Shown here: one piece after another, positions 6,628 to 13,458 of the stretch | Layout: each line of letters begins with the position of its first letter | How positions within the stretch are numbered: position 1 is the stretch's first letter | Source of the DNA: Anaerofilum sp. An201 | Lineage (GTDB): Bacteria > Bacillota > Clostridia > Oscillospirales > Ruminococcaceae | Reading direction: 5' to 3' | DNA length: 50,359 bases | Assembly: GCF_002160015.1 (NCBI RefSeq) | Contig: NZ_NFJT01000022.1 | Location: forward strand, 1 to 50,359 | The notes under the pieces: generated by a model | What the model was told of the DNA's origin: nothing | Databases searched by the model: none | What the model saw: the letters and a program-made list of their open reading frames with translations, nothing else | Translations under genes and position numbers: made by a program

Positions 6628-6827
6628 GTCGTTTCCTCCAAACCGCAGATAAAGTGGGTCCGGGCTTCTGCCCGGAAATTATGCGAAAGGCGGGCGGCGG
6701 CTGTGCCGGTGACCAGACAAACGCGATGCTGGCCACCTCCAAGGAGGTGTTTTCCCCGTGTCGCACCCCCGCACGCCCCTTCGGCCACAAGCGGCCTAAC
6801 ACGGCGTTTCTTTTGCCTTGCGGGAGT
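6628..6827. other. candidate origin of transfer (oriT) region
   Basis: A 200-base gap between the RepA-like gene and mobC, both on the minus strand, holding several inverted repeats: TCCGGGC-ttct-GCCCGGA at 6659-6676, CACCTCC-aa-GGAGGTG at 6734-6749, and GGCC...GGCC at 6783-6796 within a run of C-rich motifs. In mobilizable elements oriT usually lies just upstream of mobC-mobA and shows such repeats. No nick site could be recognised. Confidence 0.45.
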
Positions 6828-7898
6828 TTACTCGCCGCACCTGGAAACCGCCCGCAAATCGCCGCACAACGCCTCAGCAGGGTCAACAGGGTCGACCGCC
6901 GGGACACCCTGGGTATCGTCACTTTCGGCACGGCGCAGCTCAACGAGCCGCTTTCCGTTGCTGCGGCGCACCACAGCTGAAATGCCGATTTTGCTTAGTG
7001 TGTCAAGGTTTTGCAGGATCTGTCGGGACACTTTCTTGGGCGAGATACGCTCCACACCCACAGGGTCGATTCGTTCAGACAGCTCTGTGGGAGTGCCGAT
7101 AAATTCGCTTCGGTCACGCATCAGTTCAGAGAGAAGATAAATGATGCGGTCGCCCAGCAGTTCCGGCTGTGTCCGACTGTCCGACACCAGCTCCCACACA
7201 TTTTCACCGTTGCGCTCCAGTGTCAGCTCCCGGTATTCAATGTCACGGCCAATGCAGGAGAGCTTTGCTCTGCCGCTGCCCCGCCGTTCCTCCACCAGCG
7301 TGAAGCTGGAATCCACCGCACCGCTGATAGCAGTCGTACCAGAGATGCGATTGAACACATCGTCAGCGATTTCCTTGCGCAGATGATGGATCAGCAGGAT
7401 GGCGATGCCGTGGGTATCTGCGATCCGTTTCAACACAGACAGATCCCGGTAGTCGTTTGCGTAGGTTGCGTCGCGAGCCGGACGAACCATCTGCAGCGTG
7501 TCGATGATAACCAGTACCGTGTCCGGGTGTGCTACGATAAATGTGTCCACCTGCTCCTCCAGCCCCTGACCAATGAGGGCGCACTCCGTGCAGAAGTGGA
7601 CGCTGCTTGGTGCGTCCTCAGTGATCTCAAAGAGCCGGTTCTGGATACGGAGAACGGAATCCTCCAGGCAGAGATAGAGGGTAGTGCCCTGCTTCACGGA
7701 CATCCCCCAGACGGGTTCGCCCTTGGCCACCATGACGGACAGCCACAGAGCCAGCCAGGACTTTCCCACCTTGGGAGAGCCGGCAAGGATGTGCAGCCCC
7801 TGAGACAGCAGCGTGTCCACCACGAAGTTGAGTGGTGTCAGCGGCAGGCTCATCAGGCTTTCACCGTCGATGGTTTGCAGTCGTTTTGTTTTACTCAT
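6828..7898 (-). CDS. RepA-like AAA/RecA-fold ATPase of a mobile element
   Basis: A 356-residue ATPase. Walker A is GSPKVGKSW near residue 42, Walker B is TVLVIIDTLQMV, and a helicase-like 'AILLIHHLRKE' motif and 'ISGTTAISGAVDSSF' follow. This layout matches the RepA/DnaB-related ATPases (AAA_25 type) found in plasmids and integrative elements, often next to primase or mob genes. The C-terminal 90 residues resemble a winged helix (LSERIDPVGV...). I chose ATG 7898 because AAGGGG lies 8 bases upstream; an upstream in-frame start adds 13 residues without a ribosome site. It probably loads or drives replication of the excised element. Confidence 0.8.
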   Translation of the reverse strand: MSKTKRLQTIDGESLMSLPLTPLNFVVDTLLSQGLHILAGSPKVGKSWLALWLSVMVAKGEPVWGMSVKQGTTLYLCLEDSVLRIQNRLFEITEDAPSSVHFCTECALIGQGLEEQVDTFIVAHPDTVLVIIDTLQMVRPARDATYANDYRDLSVLKRIADTHGIAILLIHHLRKEIADDVFNRISGTTAISGAVDSSFTLVEERRGSGRAKLSCIGRDIEYRELTLERNGENVWELVSDSRTQPELLGDRIIYLLSELMRDRSEFIGTPTELSERIDPVGVERISPKKVSRQILQNLDTLSKIGISAVVRRSNGKRLVELRRAESDDTQGVPAVDPVDPAEALCGDLRAVSRCGE

Positions 7899-7965
7899 AG
7901 GATCATCCCCTTGTAAAAAGATAAGGACAGAGACCACGCGGCCACCGTGGCTCTTGTCCTCTCAC

Positions 7966-7993
7966 TTGATTATTGGGGGGATTTTGATAAAAT
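7966..7993 (+). promoter_or_regulatory. possible promoter for the DUF6076 gene
   Basis: TTGATT (7966-7971), 16 bases, TAAAAT (7988-7993), in the 148-base gap between two divergent genes and followed by AGAGGAGGTGG before ATG 8047. Confidence 0.4.
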
Positions 7994-8046
7994 GAGAATA
8001 TCGTAAGACAGGCAGAAAACAGATATAGGACAGAGGAGGTGGCCCT

Positions 8047-9171
8047 ATGCCACTGGGGATCCAACAGAACAACAATTTCCTGCATCTGACAATGGATGTC
8101 TGGCAGGATCAGATCTTTTTCAACGAGACCGTCTACCCAGCCGGCCACTTTGCCGCCGAACTGTTGAATGTTCCCGATGAGACCATACGGGAACTGGTCA
8201 CCCACGGCGGTGCCATCAGCCACCAGGTGGAGGCCCTGGCCTTGGCCGGGCGAGGTAAATTTATCAAGCTGCTGGACGGGACCCGCGCCTCTCTGGAGAA
8301 GTTGCTGGATGCCCTGTGGCACTGTCCGCCGTACAGCTTGATGGACAAAGTGCAGGAGCAGCACACATTGGAGGTGCTGTTTTCCCCGGCCTCCCACAAC
8401 GACCTGCTGAAGCCGGCTTCGCCCGTCCGGGAATTTTTCTTCCGCTATCTGGTCGCTGCCTTCAGCATCCCCCTGGGCATCCAGCACTTTGCCGTGGCGG
8501 CACGATATTTTGAGGAGGGCTATCTGCGGCGGCTGAAGAAACGGACGGAGACCTTCTTCGCCATGGCCGCCCACGACTGCTTCAACAGTGAATGGTTCTG
8601 GAGTATGATGCGCGATTTGCCGGTACCGGATATCGAGCCATTCACCATCACGCCGGATCTGAGATCCTCCTATGTCTTTGCCCGACACCCGAAACAGGAA
8701 AAGGAAACCGTATTTGTAAACCGGTATTTCTTTGACCATACCATCAGCTTCTACATCTTTGACCTGATGAACGGACTGCAGCACGGCCATCCGCCCAGCC
8801 GGTGCTGTGGCTGCGGAACATACTTTCTCACCACCAACGGCCATATGCCGAAATACTGCGATGGCATTGCGCCCCAGGACCCCCGCATGACCTGCCGGCA
8901 GTACGGCGCCATGATGCGGCAGAAGGAGCAGAACAAACAGCACCCTGTCTACCGCCTGTTCACCACCCGCACCAACACCATCCGCAAGCACCACCAGAGA
9001 GGAAAAATTTCCGACGAGCTGCGCAAGGAAGCGCTGTATGTGGCGGAGAGCCTGCGGGATAAGGCGCTCATGGATAACGACTATGCCGCCAGCGGCTATG
9101 CGCATGACATGGAGCAGGAAGAGATCTATGCCCAGGCGAGAGCACGCCTTGCCCGGGAGGACCGGCCATGA
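8047..9171 (+). CDS. DUF6076-type zinc-binding protein of mobile elements
   Basis: A 374-residue soluble protein with a strong ribosome site (AGAGGAGGTGG). Most of it is helical with no motif I can name. Near residue 253 begins a cysteine cluster, CCGCGTYF, then NGHMPKYC, then MTC (Cys253, 254, 256, 271, 283 and His266), a likely zinc site. I recognise this block from DUF6076 proteins that occur in Clostridial integrative elements. A basic, helical C-terminal region follows. The stop overlaps the start of the sigma-like gene by ATGA, so the two proteins are made together. The function is unknown; a DNA- or RNA-linked role is an inference. Confidence 0.65.
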   Translation: MPLGIQQNNNFLHLTMDVWQDQIFFNETVYPAGHFAAELLNVPDETIRELVTHGGAISHQVEALALAGRGKFIKLLDGTRASLEKLLDALWHCPPYSLMDKVQEQHTLEVLFSPASHNDLLKPASPVREFFFRYLVAAFSIPLGIQHFAVAARYFEEGYLRRLKKRTETFFAMAAHDCFNSEWFWSMMRDLPVPDIEPFTITPDLRSSYVFARHPKQEKETVFVNRYFFDHTISFYIFDLMNGLQHGHPPSRCCGCGTYFLTTNGHMPKYCDGIAPQDPRMTCRQYGAMMRQKEQNKQHPVYRLFTTRTNTIRKHHQRGKISDELRKEALYVAESLRDKALMDNDYAASGYAHDMEQEEIYAQARARLAREDRP

Positions 9172-10139
9172 GCATGTATCGCTGTGATGATCTCTGCCTG
9201 AGTAACGAAGATCTTGCCCTGCGGATACAGGACGGCGATCCGCAGGCTGCCCCGCTCCTGCTCTCCCAGAACGAGGGATATCTGACCATGCTGGCCGCAA
9301 GCTACTGCGCGCAGTTTTCTCGGGACTTTCTGGTGGACGACCTCAAGCAGGAGGGTGCGCTGGCGCTGCTGGACGCGGCGCGGCGGTATGACCCATCCAT
9401 GGGGACCAAGCTGCTGACCTATGCGACCCCCGCCATTGAAACGGCCATGCGGGACTGCGCCGCCCAAGGTTCTTTTTCTCTGTCGCTCCCGCTGGACCGT
9501 TACCACCAGCTGCGCCAGGTGGCATTTCTCTATGCCACCCATGAGGGGGACATAGAAACAGATCTTCTGCCGGCCATCCAAGAGAAGCTGACTGTCTCCG
9601 CCAAAGTCGCCAGGCGTCTGCTGAAAGAATACCGCACCGTGTTTCAGGTCGAGTGTTTGGGTGAGGGCGTCTTTGACCTGGGATATGGCGGCGACCCGGC
9701 CAGGGCCTACGACCGCTCCATGCGCCGGACGCTGATCCTCCAGCGCATGGAGGAGGTGCTGAGCCCCAGAGAGCTGAATTTGGTGCGCTGTTATTTGGGA
9801 ATTGGCCAACCCAACGAGCAGGGCATGACCTTTCAGGAACTGGCCATCCGGCTCAACTACAACGGCCCCAGCGGCGCGGAGAAGGCGTATAAGAGCGCCA
9901 TCCGGAAACTGAAAAAGCAGTTGAACGATGGTGCTTACGGCCAGTGGCTCTCCATCCAGAAAGCCATTCACAGGGCCAAAGTGGAGGTGGAGGCGGAGGC
10001 TGACTCAGTCTACTACGTGCCGCCGCAGACGACCTGGCTGGACGAAAAAGAAATGGTAGAGCGTTTTCTCTGTGAAGTTATTTCGCTGATCCATGTCCAT
10101 GAGATATTCAGCGACGCATTGGGGCAGAAAACAGAATAA
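9168..10139 (+). CDS. sigma-70-like RNA polymerase sigma factor of a mobile element
   Basis: A 323-residue protein. Residues 24-95 resemble sigma region 2: DFLVDDLKQEGALALLDAA, then RRYDPSMGTKLLTYATPAIE, the usual 'D..QEG..gL..A...fdp..g..F.tYA' pattern. Residues 200-255 resemble region 4 (LSPRELNLVRCYLG, then TFQELAIRLNYN, then AYKSAIRKLKKQL). The middle and the last 60 residues are not typical. It overlaps the DUF6076 gene and is followed by a hairpin terminator. Sigma-like proteins of this kind are common in ICEs and IMEs, where they may switch element genes; they are probably alternative sigma factors or derived regulators. Confidence 0.75.
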   Translation: MSMYRCDDLCLSNEDLALRIQDGDPQAAPLLLSQNEGYLTMLAASYCAQFSRDFLVDDLKQEGALALLDAARRYDPSMGTKLLTYATPAIETAMRDCAAQGSFSLSLPLDRYHQLRQVAFLYATHEGDIETDLLPAIQEKLTVSAKVARRLLKEYRTVFQVECLGEGVFDLGYGGDPARAYDRSMRRTLILQRMEEVLSPRELNLVRCYLGIGQPNEQGMTFQELAIRLNYNGPSGAEKAYKSAIRKLKKQLNDGAYGQWLSIQKAIHRAKVEVEAEADSVYYVPPQTTWLDEKEMVERFLCEVISLIHVHEIFSDALGQKTE

Positions 10140-10253
10140 GCAGTGCAGGTGTTTCCTTGTCTGATTTGTTCTATGGCTGCTCAGAGTCGTATACGGCCAG
10201 CCATGCAGTAAATGCTTCGTGATTTCATGTTATCTTTTTCTTTCCAAATACAG

Positions 10254-10304
10254 AAAGAGCGCCCGATCTCCTCGCTGTACAGCGAGAGACCGAGCGCTCC
10301 TTTT
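10254..10304. terminator. hairpin terminator between convergent genes
   Basis: AAAGAGCGC pairs with GCGCTCCTTT around an inner 16-base palindrome CTCGCTGTACAGCGAG (10271-10286), followed by TTTT on the plus strand and preceded by AAA for the minus strand. It separates the sigma gene from the restriction operon that ends at 10364. The rest of 10140-10363 shows nothing more. Confidence 0.65.
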
Positions 10305-10363
10305 CATATTGGTTCCGTTCCGCAGAGAGCTACTACACCAGTTCAAATCCGGAGATAAAGCTG

Positions 10364-11056
10364 TCAGGAATTTAAATCTTCCGACAACCGTGTGTAACGA
10401 ATTGCTTCATCAACTTTTTCCATTAGCAAGCTCGCAAGAATAAGTCGTTTTATTGCATCTTCCCTTGAAATATGTGTATTTTCGTGAGCTTTAGGATTTC
10501 GTATTCCTTGAATCGCACCAGCAAAAATCTGCATATATCCTTCCTGCACATTTTTCCCGCTCTCAGTGTCCAAGCCTTCAAAAATAAGCAATGGATTTGA
10601 CGAAGAAAATGTTTTTCGCATCAAATCTTGCCCGTCTTTTTCTTCTCCCCGGTAACGCCTATAGATTCGTTTTATTCGGGAGTTAACTTCCTTCAATGCA
10701 GACTCAACCGCATCTGAATAAAACCCTTGGTTAAATTTATTTCCTGAGACATTATAAATCATGGGGTGGAGATAAGACCAAAAACCTTCGTTTTGCCTTG
10801 ACAGAATTCTTCGTTTCAGAAAATCAAGTTGAATCAAAATTTCATCTGCTTCGGATCGCGTCATATACTGAGAAGACTTGTATACAAGATTTTCGGAAAT
10901 TTTTTGCCATTCTGGTGTCATTTCAAAATGATTCTCATATATGAAACTCAGGAGATCATTGTGAAATTCTTCGTATACAGGAAGATTGAACCGAATGGTT
11001 TCTTTGACGTTGTATAGTGCCTTTAGTCTGGAAATTAATGTATCGACTTCTATCAT
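10364..11056 (-). CDS. TIGR02391/Ymh-family protein with HEPN-like RX4H motif
   Basis: A 230-residue, AT-rich gene; ATG 11056 has AAAGGGGGG 8 bases upstream, and an in-frame start inside mod is less likely. The C-terminal half fits the TIGR02391 (PF09509, Hypoth_Ymh) pattern: FWSYLHPMI, then NQGFYSDAVESALKEVN, then GQDLMRKTFSSSNPLL, then QEGYMQIFAGAIQGIRNP, then KAHEN. Arg186 and His191 form an R-X4-H motif like that of HEPN RNases; whether this family is a true HEPN nuclease I infer from this motif. It is the last gene of the restriction operon, 20 bases after mod. It may be a toxin or effector set off when restriction fails, or a helper of it. Confidence 0.7.
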   Translation of the reverse strand: MIEVDTLISRLKALYNVKETIRFNLPVYEEFHNDLLSFIYENHFEMTPEWQKISENLVYKSSQYMTRSEADEILIQLDFLKRRILSRQNEGFWSYLHPMIYNVSGNKFNQGFYSDAVESALKEVNSRIKRIYRRYRGEEKDGQDLMRKTFSSSNPLLIFEGLDTESGKNVQEGYMQIFAGAIQGIRNPKAHENTHISREDAIKRLILASLLMEKVDEAIRYTRLSEDLNS

Positions 11057-11076
11057 TCTATGATCCCCCCTTTGAT

Positions 11077-13065
11077 TTATAGTCCCCACACCGTCTCATC
11101 TCCGCAGATATTGCGGATCTTCAACCGCAAAGGTCTCTTTTCGCTGAAGATAGTCCCATCCCAGAATTCTTTGGTTTTCTTGCCGTTGCGGATGACATAG
11201 CCTGTTTTGTCAATCTTGATCTCACTATCCGAGTACCATTCGCCCTGGGCGTTGGAGCAATCCAGGCTCAGGTATTCGATAAGCTCCAGACCATCATCGC
11301 TGACCTCAATAGGCTTAAAAGGCTTCTTTGCTGTGGCATTCATCCTGGCTTTCTCATTGAATTCGGTGATCTTCTGTAACACCCGGTCACTGACAAAGGT
11401 ATCTACCACCACAGCATAGCCGCCGAAAAGGTCATCCTTCCGCTCCTCGATATGGAATTTGGCATAGTCGCCGATGACCACATCATCCAGAACGGTTTTC
11501 AGGTCCCGCAGCTCAATCTCCACGGTGGTGCTGTCGTCCTGGGCAATGAATCTGCGGATCTCCTCCTCACTGGTGATGTCGATATAGTAGACGATGACTT
11601 TTTTGATACCGGCGTCCAGGTCGGGGATTGCCTGATGGATGATGCGGTTCATCAGCACCACATCCAGGAGTTTGGAGGTGCTGTCCAGCAGGTTGGGAAC
11701 ATAGACGGGGATCGTACCCAACTTGCTGTCGGTGATGGCACCCTCCCAGAAGGAGTCCAGGGAGTCCTCATTTTTCAGACCGGGGATCAAAGATTTGATC
11801 TTGTCCATGGTTTGGACGGGGTTGCGATAGAGCTGCACGCCGTCCTTGATTTCCAGGACATCGAACTGTGCTCCGTCTACTTTCAGCCGGTCCCGAGTGG
11901 TCTGAATGGAGTTGAGACCAATGTCACAGTGGATGAAACGACGGCCCAGCTTGTTGGCCACCGCAGCGGACACGCCGCTGCCGCCAAAGAAGTCGGCTAC
12001 AAGCATTCCTTCGTTGGAAGAAGCCTTTATGATCCGTTCTAATAGTGCAAATGGTTTTTGAGTGGCGTAATCTTCTTTTTCTTTTGCTTGTGAATTAATG
12101 GGGTTGATATCACTCCACAATGATTGGGCAGGCATCCCAGGCAGTTCATCCAAGTAAACCTTTGACCGAATTCCACCGGTTTTTGTTATATGGATTCTAC
12201 CCTCACGATCCATTTTCTCCATCGTTTCAAGTGGCATTCTCCAAAGCGAACGGTAACCTTTGTATTCATAATCATACCCTCCGCCTTGAAGTCCTTTTGC
12301 GGTCAAGTTTCCGCTGTCCCATTTTCGACCATCTGGATCACTTCTACTGAATCTTGCAATATACGCCTCATCATATGGTTGATAAACAGTATTAAAAGTA
12401 TAATTTTCTTGTGACTTAGTGTAGAAATAGATGCAGTCGAAATTGTTTCCATAGAACTCCGCATCACTATGTGCAGTTGCGCGTTTCCAGATAATTTCGT
12501 TTCGGAAATTATCTTCTCCAAAGACCTCATCCATTAGAACTTTCATATAATGCCCGATGTGGTAATCCAAATGCACATAAATGGACGCAGTTTCGCTCAT
12601 CACACTTTTAATGGACATGAGGTTCTCGTACATCCAGTTGAGATATTTTTCTTTATCCCATACGTCGCCGTACATCTTTTCCTCAAAGGCTTTCAGTTCC
12701 TCGATGTCCAGCTCCTGCTCTGCCTGGGCGATGGCCTCGGCCACCTTGGGGTTGCGGCGGAGGTAGACTTTCTTGGCATAATCCGCACCGCTGGCAAAGG
12801 GCGGATCGATGTACACCAGGTCCACCTGGATCCCCTGCTCCTTCAAATAAGCGCAGGCAGAGACGCACTCTCCACGGATGACCAGGTTGCCATCCTTGTT
12901 TTCTCCCACGGTCTCCTGTTTTTCCATCTCGTACAGGGGCATCCCACGCTGTAACACCATAGACACATCGTCTGCGCCTTTATATTTAAGGATTCGGTTA
13001 AAATTCCTCAATACAGCCTGTCCTTCCACAGGCTCAGGAATAAACGGTACATATTTAATCGGCAT
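11077..13065 (-). CDS. mod: type III restriction-modification DNA methyltransferase (Mod)
   Basis: A 662-residue adenine/cytosine N-methyltransferase. The catalytic motif IV DPPF is at residues 87-90 (LVYIDPPFASG) and the AdoMet-binding motif I, DFFGGSG, at 358-364; motif IV before I marks the beta class used by type III systems. The domain between them, about 140-345, should hold the target recognition domain. It starts with ATG overlapping the DUF2513 stop (TCAT at 13063-13067) and stands downstream of res. It would methylate one strand of the recognition site and guide Res. The gene is a base-composition mosaic (see the separate entry for its AT-rich block). Confidence 0.9.
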   Translation of the reverse strand: MPIKYVPFIPEPVEGQAVLRNFNRILKYKGADDVSMVLQRGMPLYEMEKQETVGENKDGNLVIRGECVSACAYLKEQGIQVDLVYIDPPFASGADYAKKVYLRRNPKVAEAIAQAEQELDIEELKAFEEKMYGDVWDKEKYLNWMYENLMSIKSVMSETASIYVHLDYHIGHYMKVLMDEVFGEDNFRNEIIWKRATAHSDAEFYGNNFDCIYFYTKSQENYTFNTVYQPYDEAYIARFSRSDPDGRKWDSGNLTAKGLQGGGYDYEYKGYRSLWRMPLETMEKMDREGRIHITKTGGIRSKVYLDELPGMPAQSLWSDINPINSQAKEKEDYATQKPFALLERIIKASSNEGMLVADFFGGSGVSAAVANKLGRRFIHCDIGLNSIQTTRDRLKVDGAQFDVLEIKDGVQLYRNPVQTMDKIKSLIPGLKNEDSLDSFWEGAITDSKLGTIPVYVPNLLDSTSKLLDVVLMNRIIHQAIPDLDAGIKKVIVYYIDITSEEEIRRFIAQDDSTTVEIELRDLKTVLDDVVIGDYAKFHIEERKDDLFGGYAVVVDTFVSDRVLQKITEFNEKARMNATAKKPFKPIEVSDDGLELIEYLSLDCSNAQGEWYSDSEIKIDKTGYVIRNGKKTKEFWDGTIFSEKRPLRLKIRNICGDETVWGL
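12030..12640 (-). other. AT-rich mosaic block within mod (putative target recognition domain)
   Basis: Hand counts of 60-base lines give about 28-38% GC inside this block (12061, 12181, 12361, 12481) against 58-63% in the mod sequence on both sides (11521, 12781). It corresponds to residues about 141-345, between motifs IV and I, where beta-class Mod proteins keep the target recognition domain. The edges are estimates. This points to replacement of the specificity domain by recombination. Confidence 0.7.
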
Positions 13066-13454
13066 CAGACTTGTCCTCCGTTTTTTATAATTGAATTAGC
13101 AACACCCTCCGCCGCTGCGGTTATAAATGCTGTGGCAATAGTTTTTATAGTTCCTACCGTAATGGCAAGTCCTTTTTCTGCGATTGTTTTCTTGGTCTTA
13201 TTCCAGATGGTATCCTGCCTAATTAATTCGAGATAGTCATAACCTTCCCATGTGATGGTCCGTACACAGGTGTTGCAAGCGAAATCATACAAACAATCCT
13301 TAACAAGCCCACGTTGTTCCATCAGCTTCACATGCTGCATAACTTCCATGGGTGTATGTCCTTCCACCGCTATAGGTTCGTATTGAGACATGTTTATATC
13401 CTGCTTCTCTATTTGCAACAAAATATCACGGATTAGATCCATATCTCTTTTCAT
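13065..13454 (-). CDS. DUF2513-type small protein inside the restriction operon
   Basis: A 129-residue protein, ATG 13454 with GGGGTGAG just upstream and 4 bases after the res stop. The N-terminus MKRDMDLIRDILLQIEK, then HVKLMEQRGLVKD and TITWEGYDYLELIR, match the DUF2513 (winged-helix-like) family, small proteins common on phages and mobile DNA. The last 40 residues are an alternating small-residue stretch (IAEKGLAITVGTIKTIATAF, then ITAAAEGVANSIIKNG) that could be an amphipathic or membrane-touching helix. The gene sits between res and mod with overlaps on the mod side, so it is probably part of the system. Its function is unknown; DNA binding or regulation is a guess. Confidence 0.7.
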   Translation of the reverse strand: MKRDMDLIRDILLQIEKQDINMSQYEPIAVEGHTPMEVMQHVKLMEQRGLVKDCLYDFACNTCVRTITWEGYDYLELIRQDTIWNKTKKTIAEKGLAITVGTIKTIATAFITAAAEGVANSIIKNGGQV

Positions 13455-13458
13455 TTTC

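Noticed and set aside
6734-6755. Rho-independent terminator (GC-rich inverted repeat followed by TTTTCC)
   Set aside because: The loop would be only two bases, which cannot form; it is kept as one repeat of the oriT candidate.
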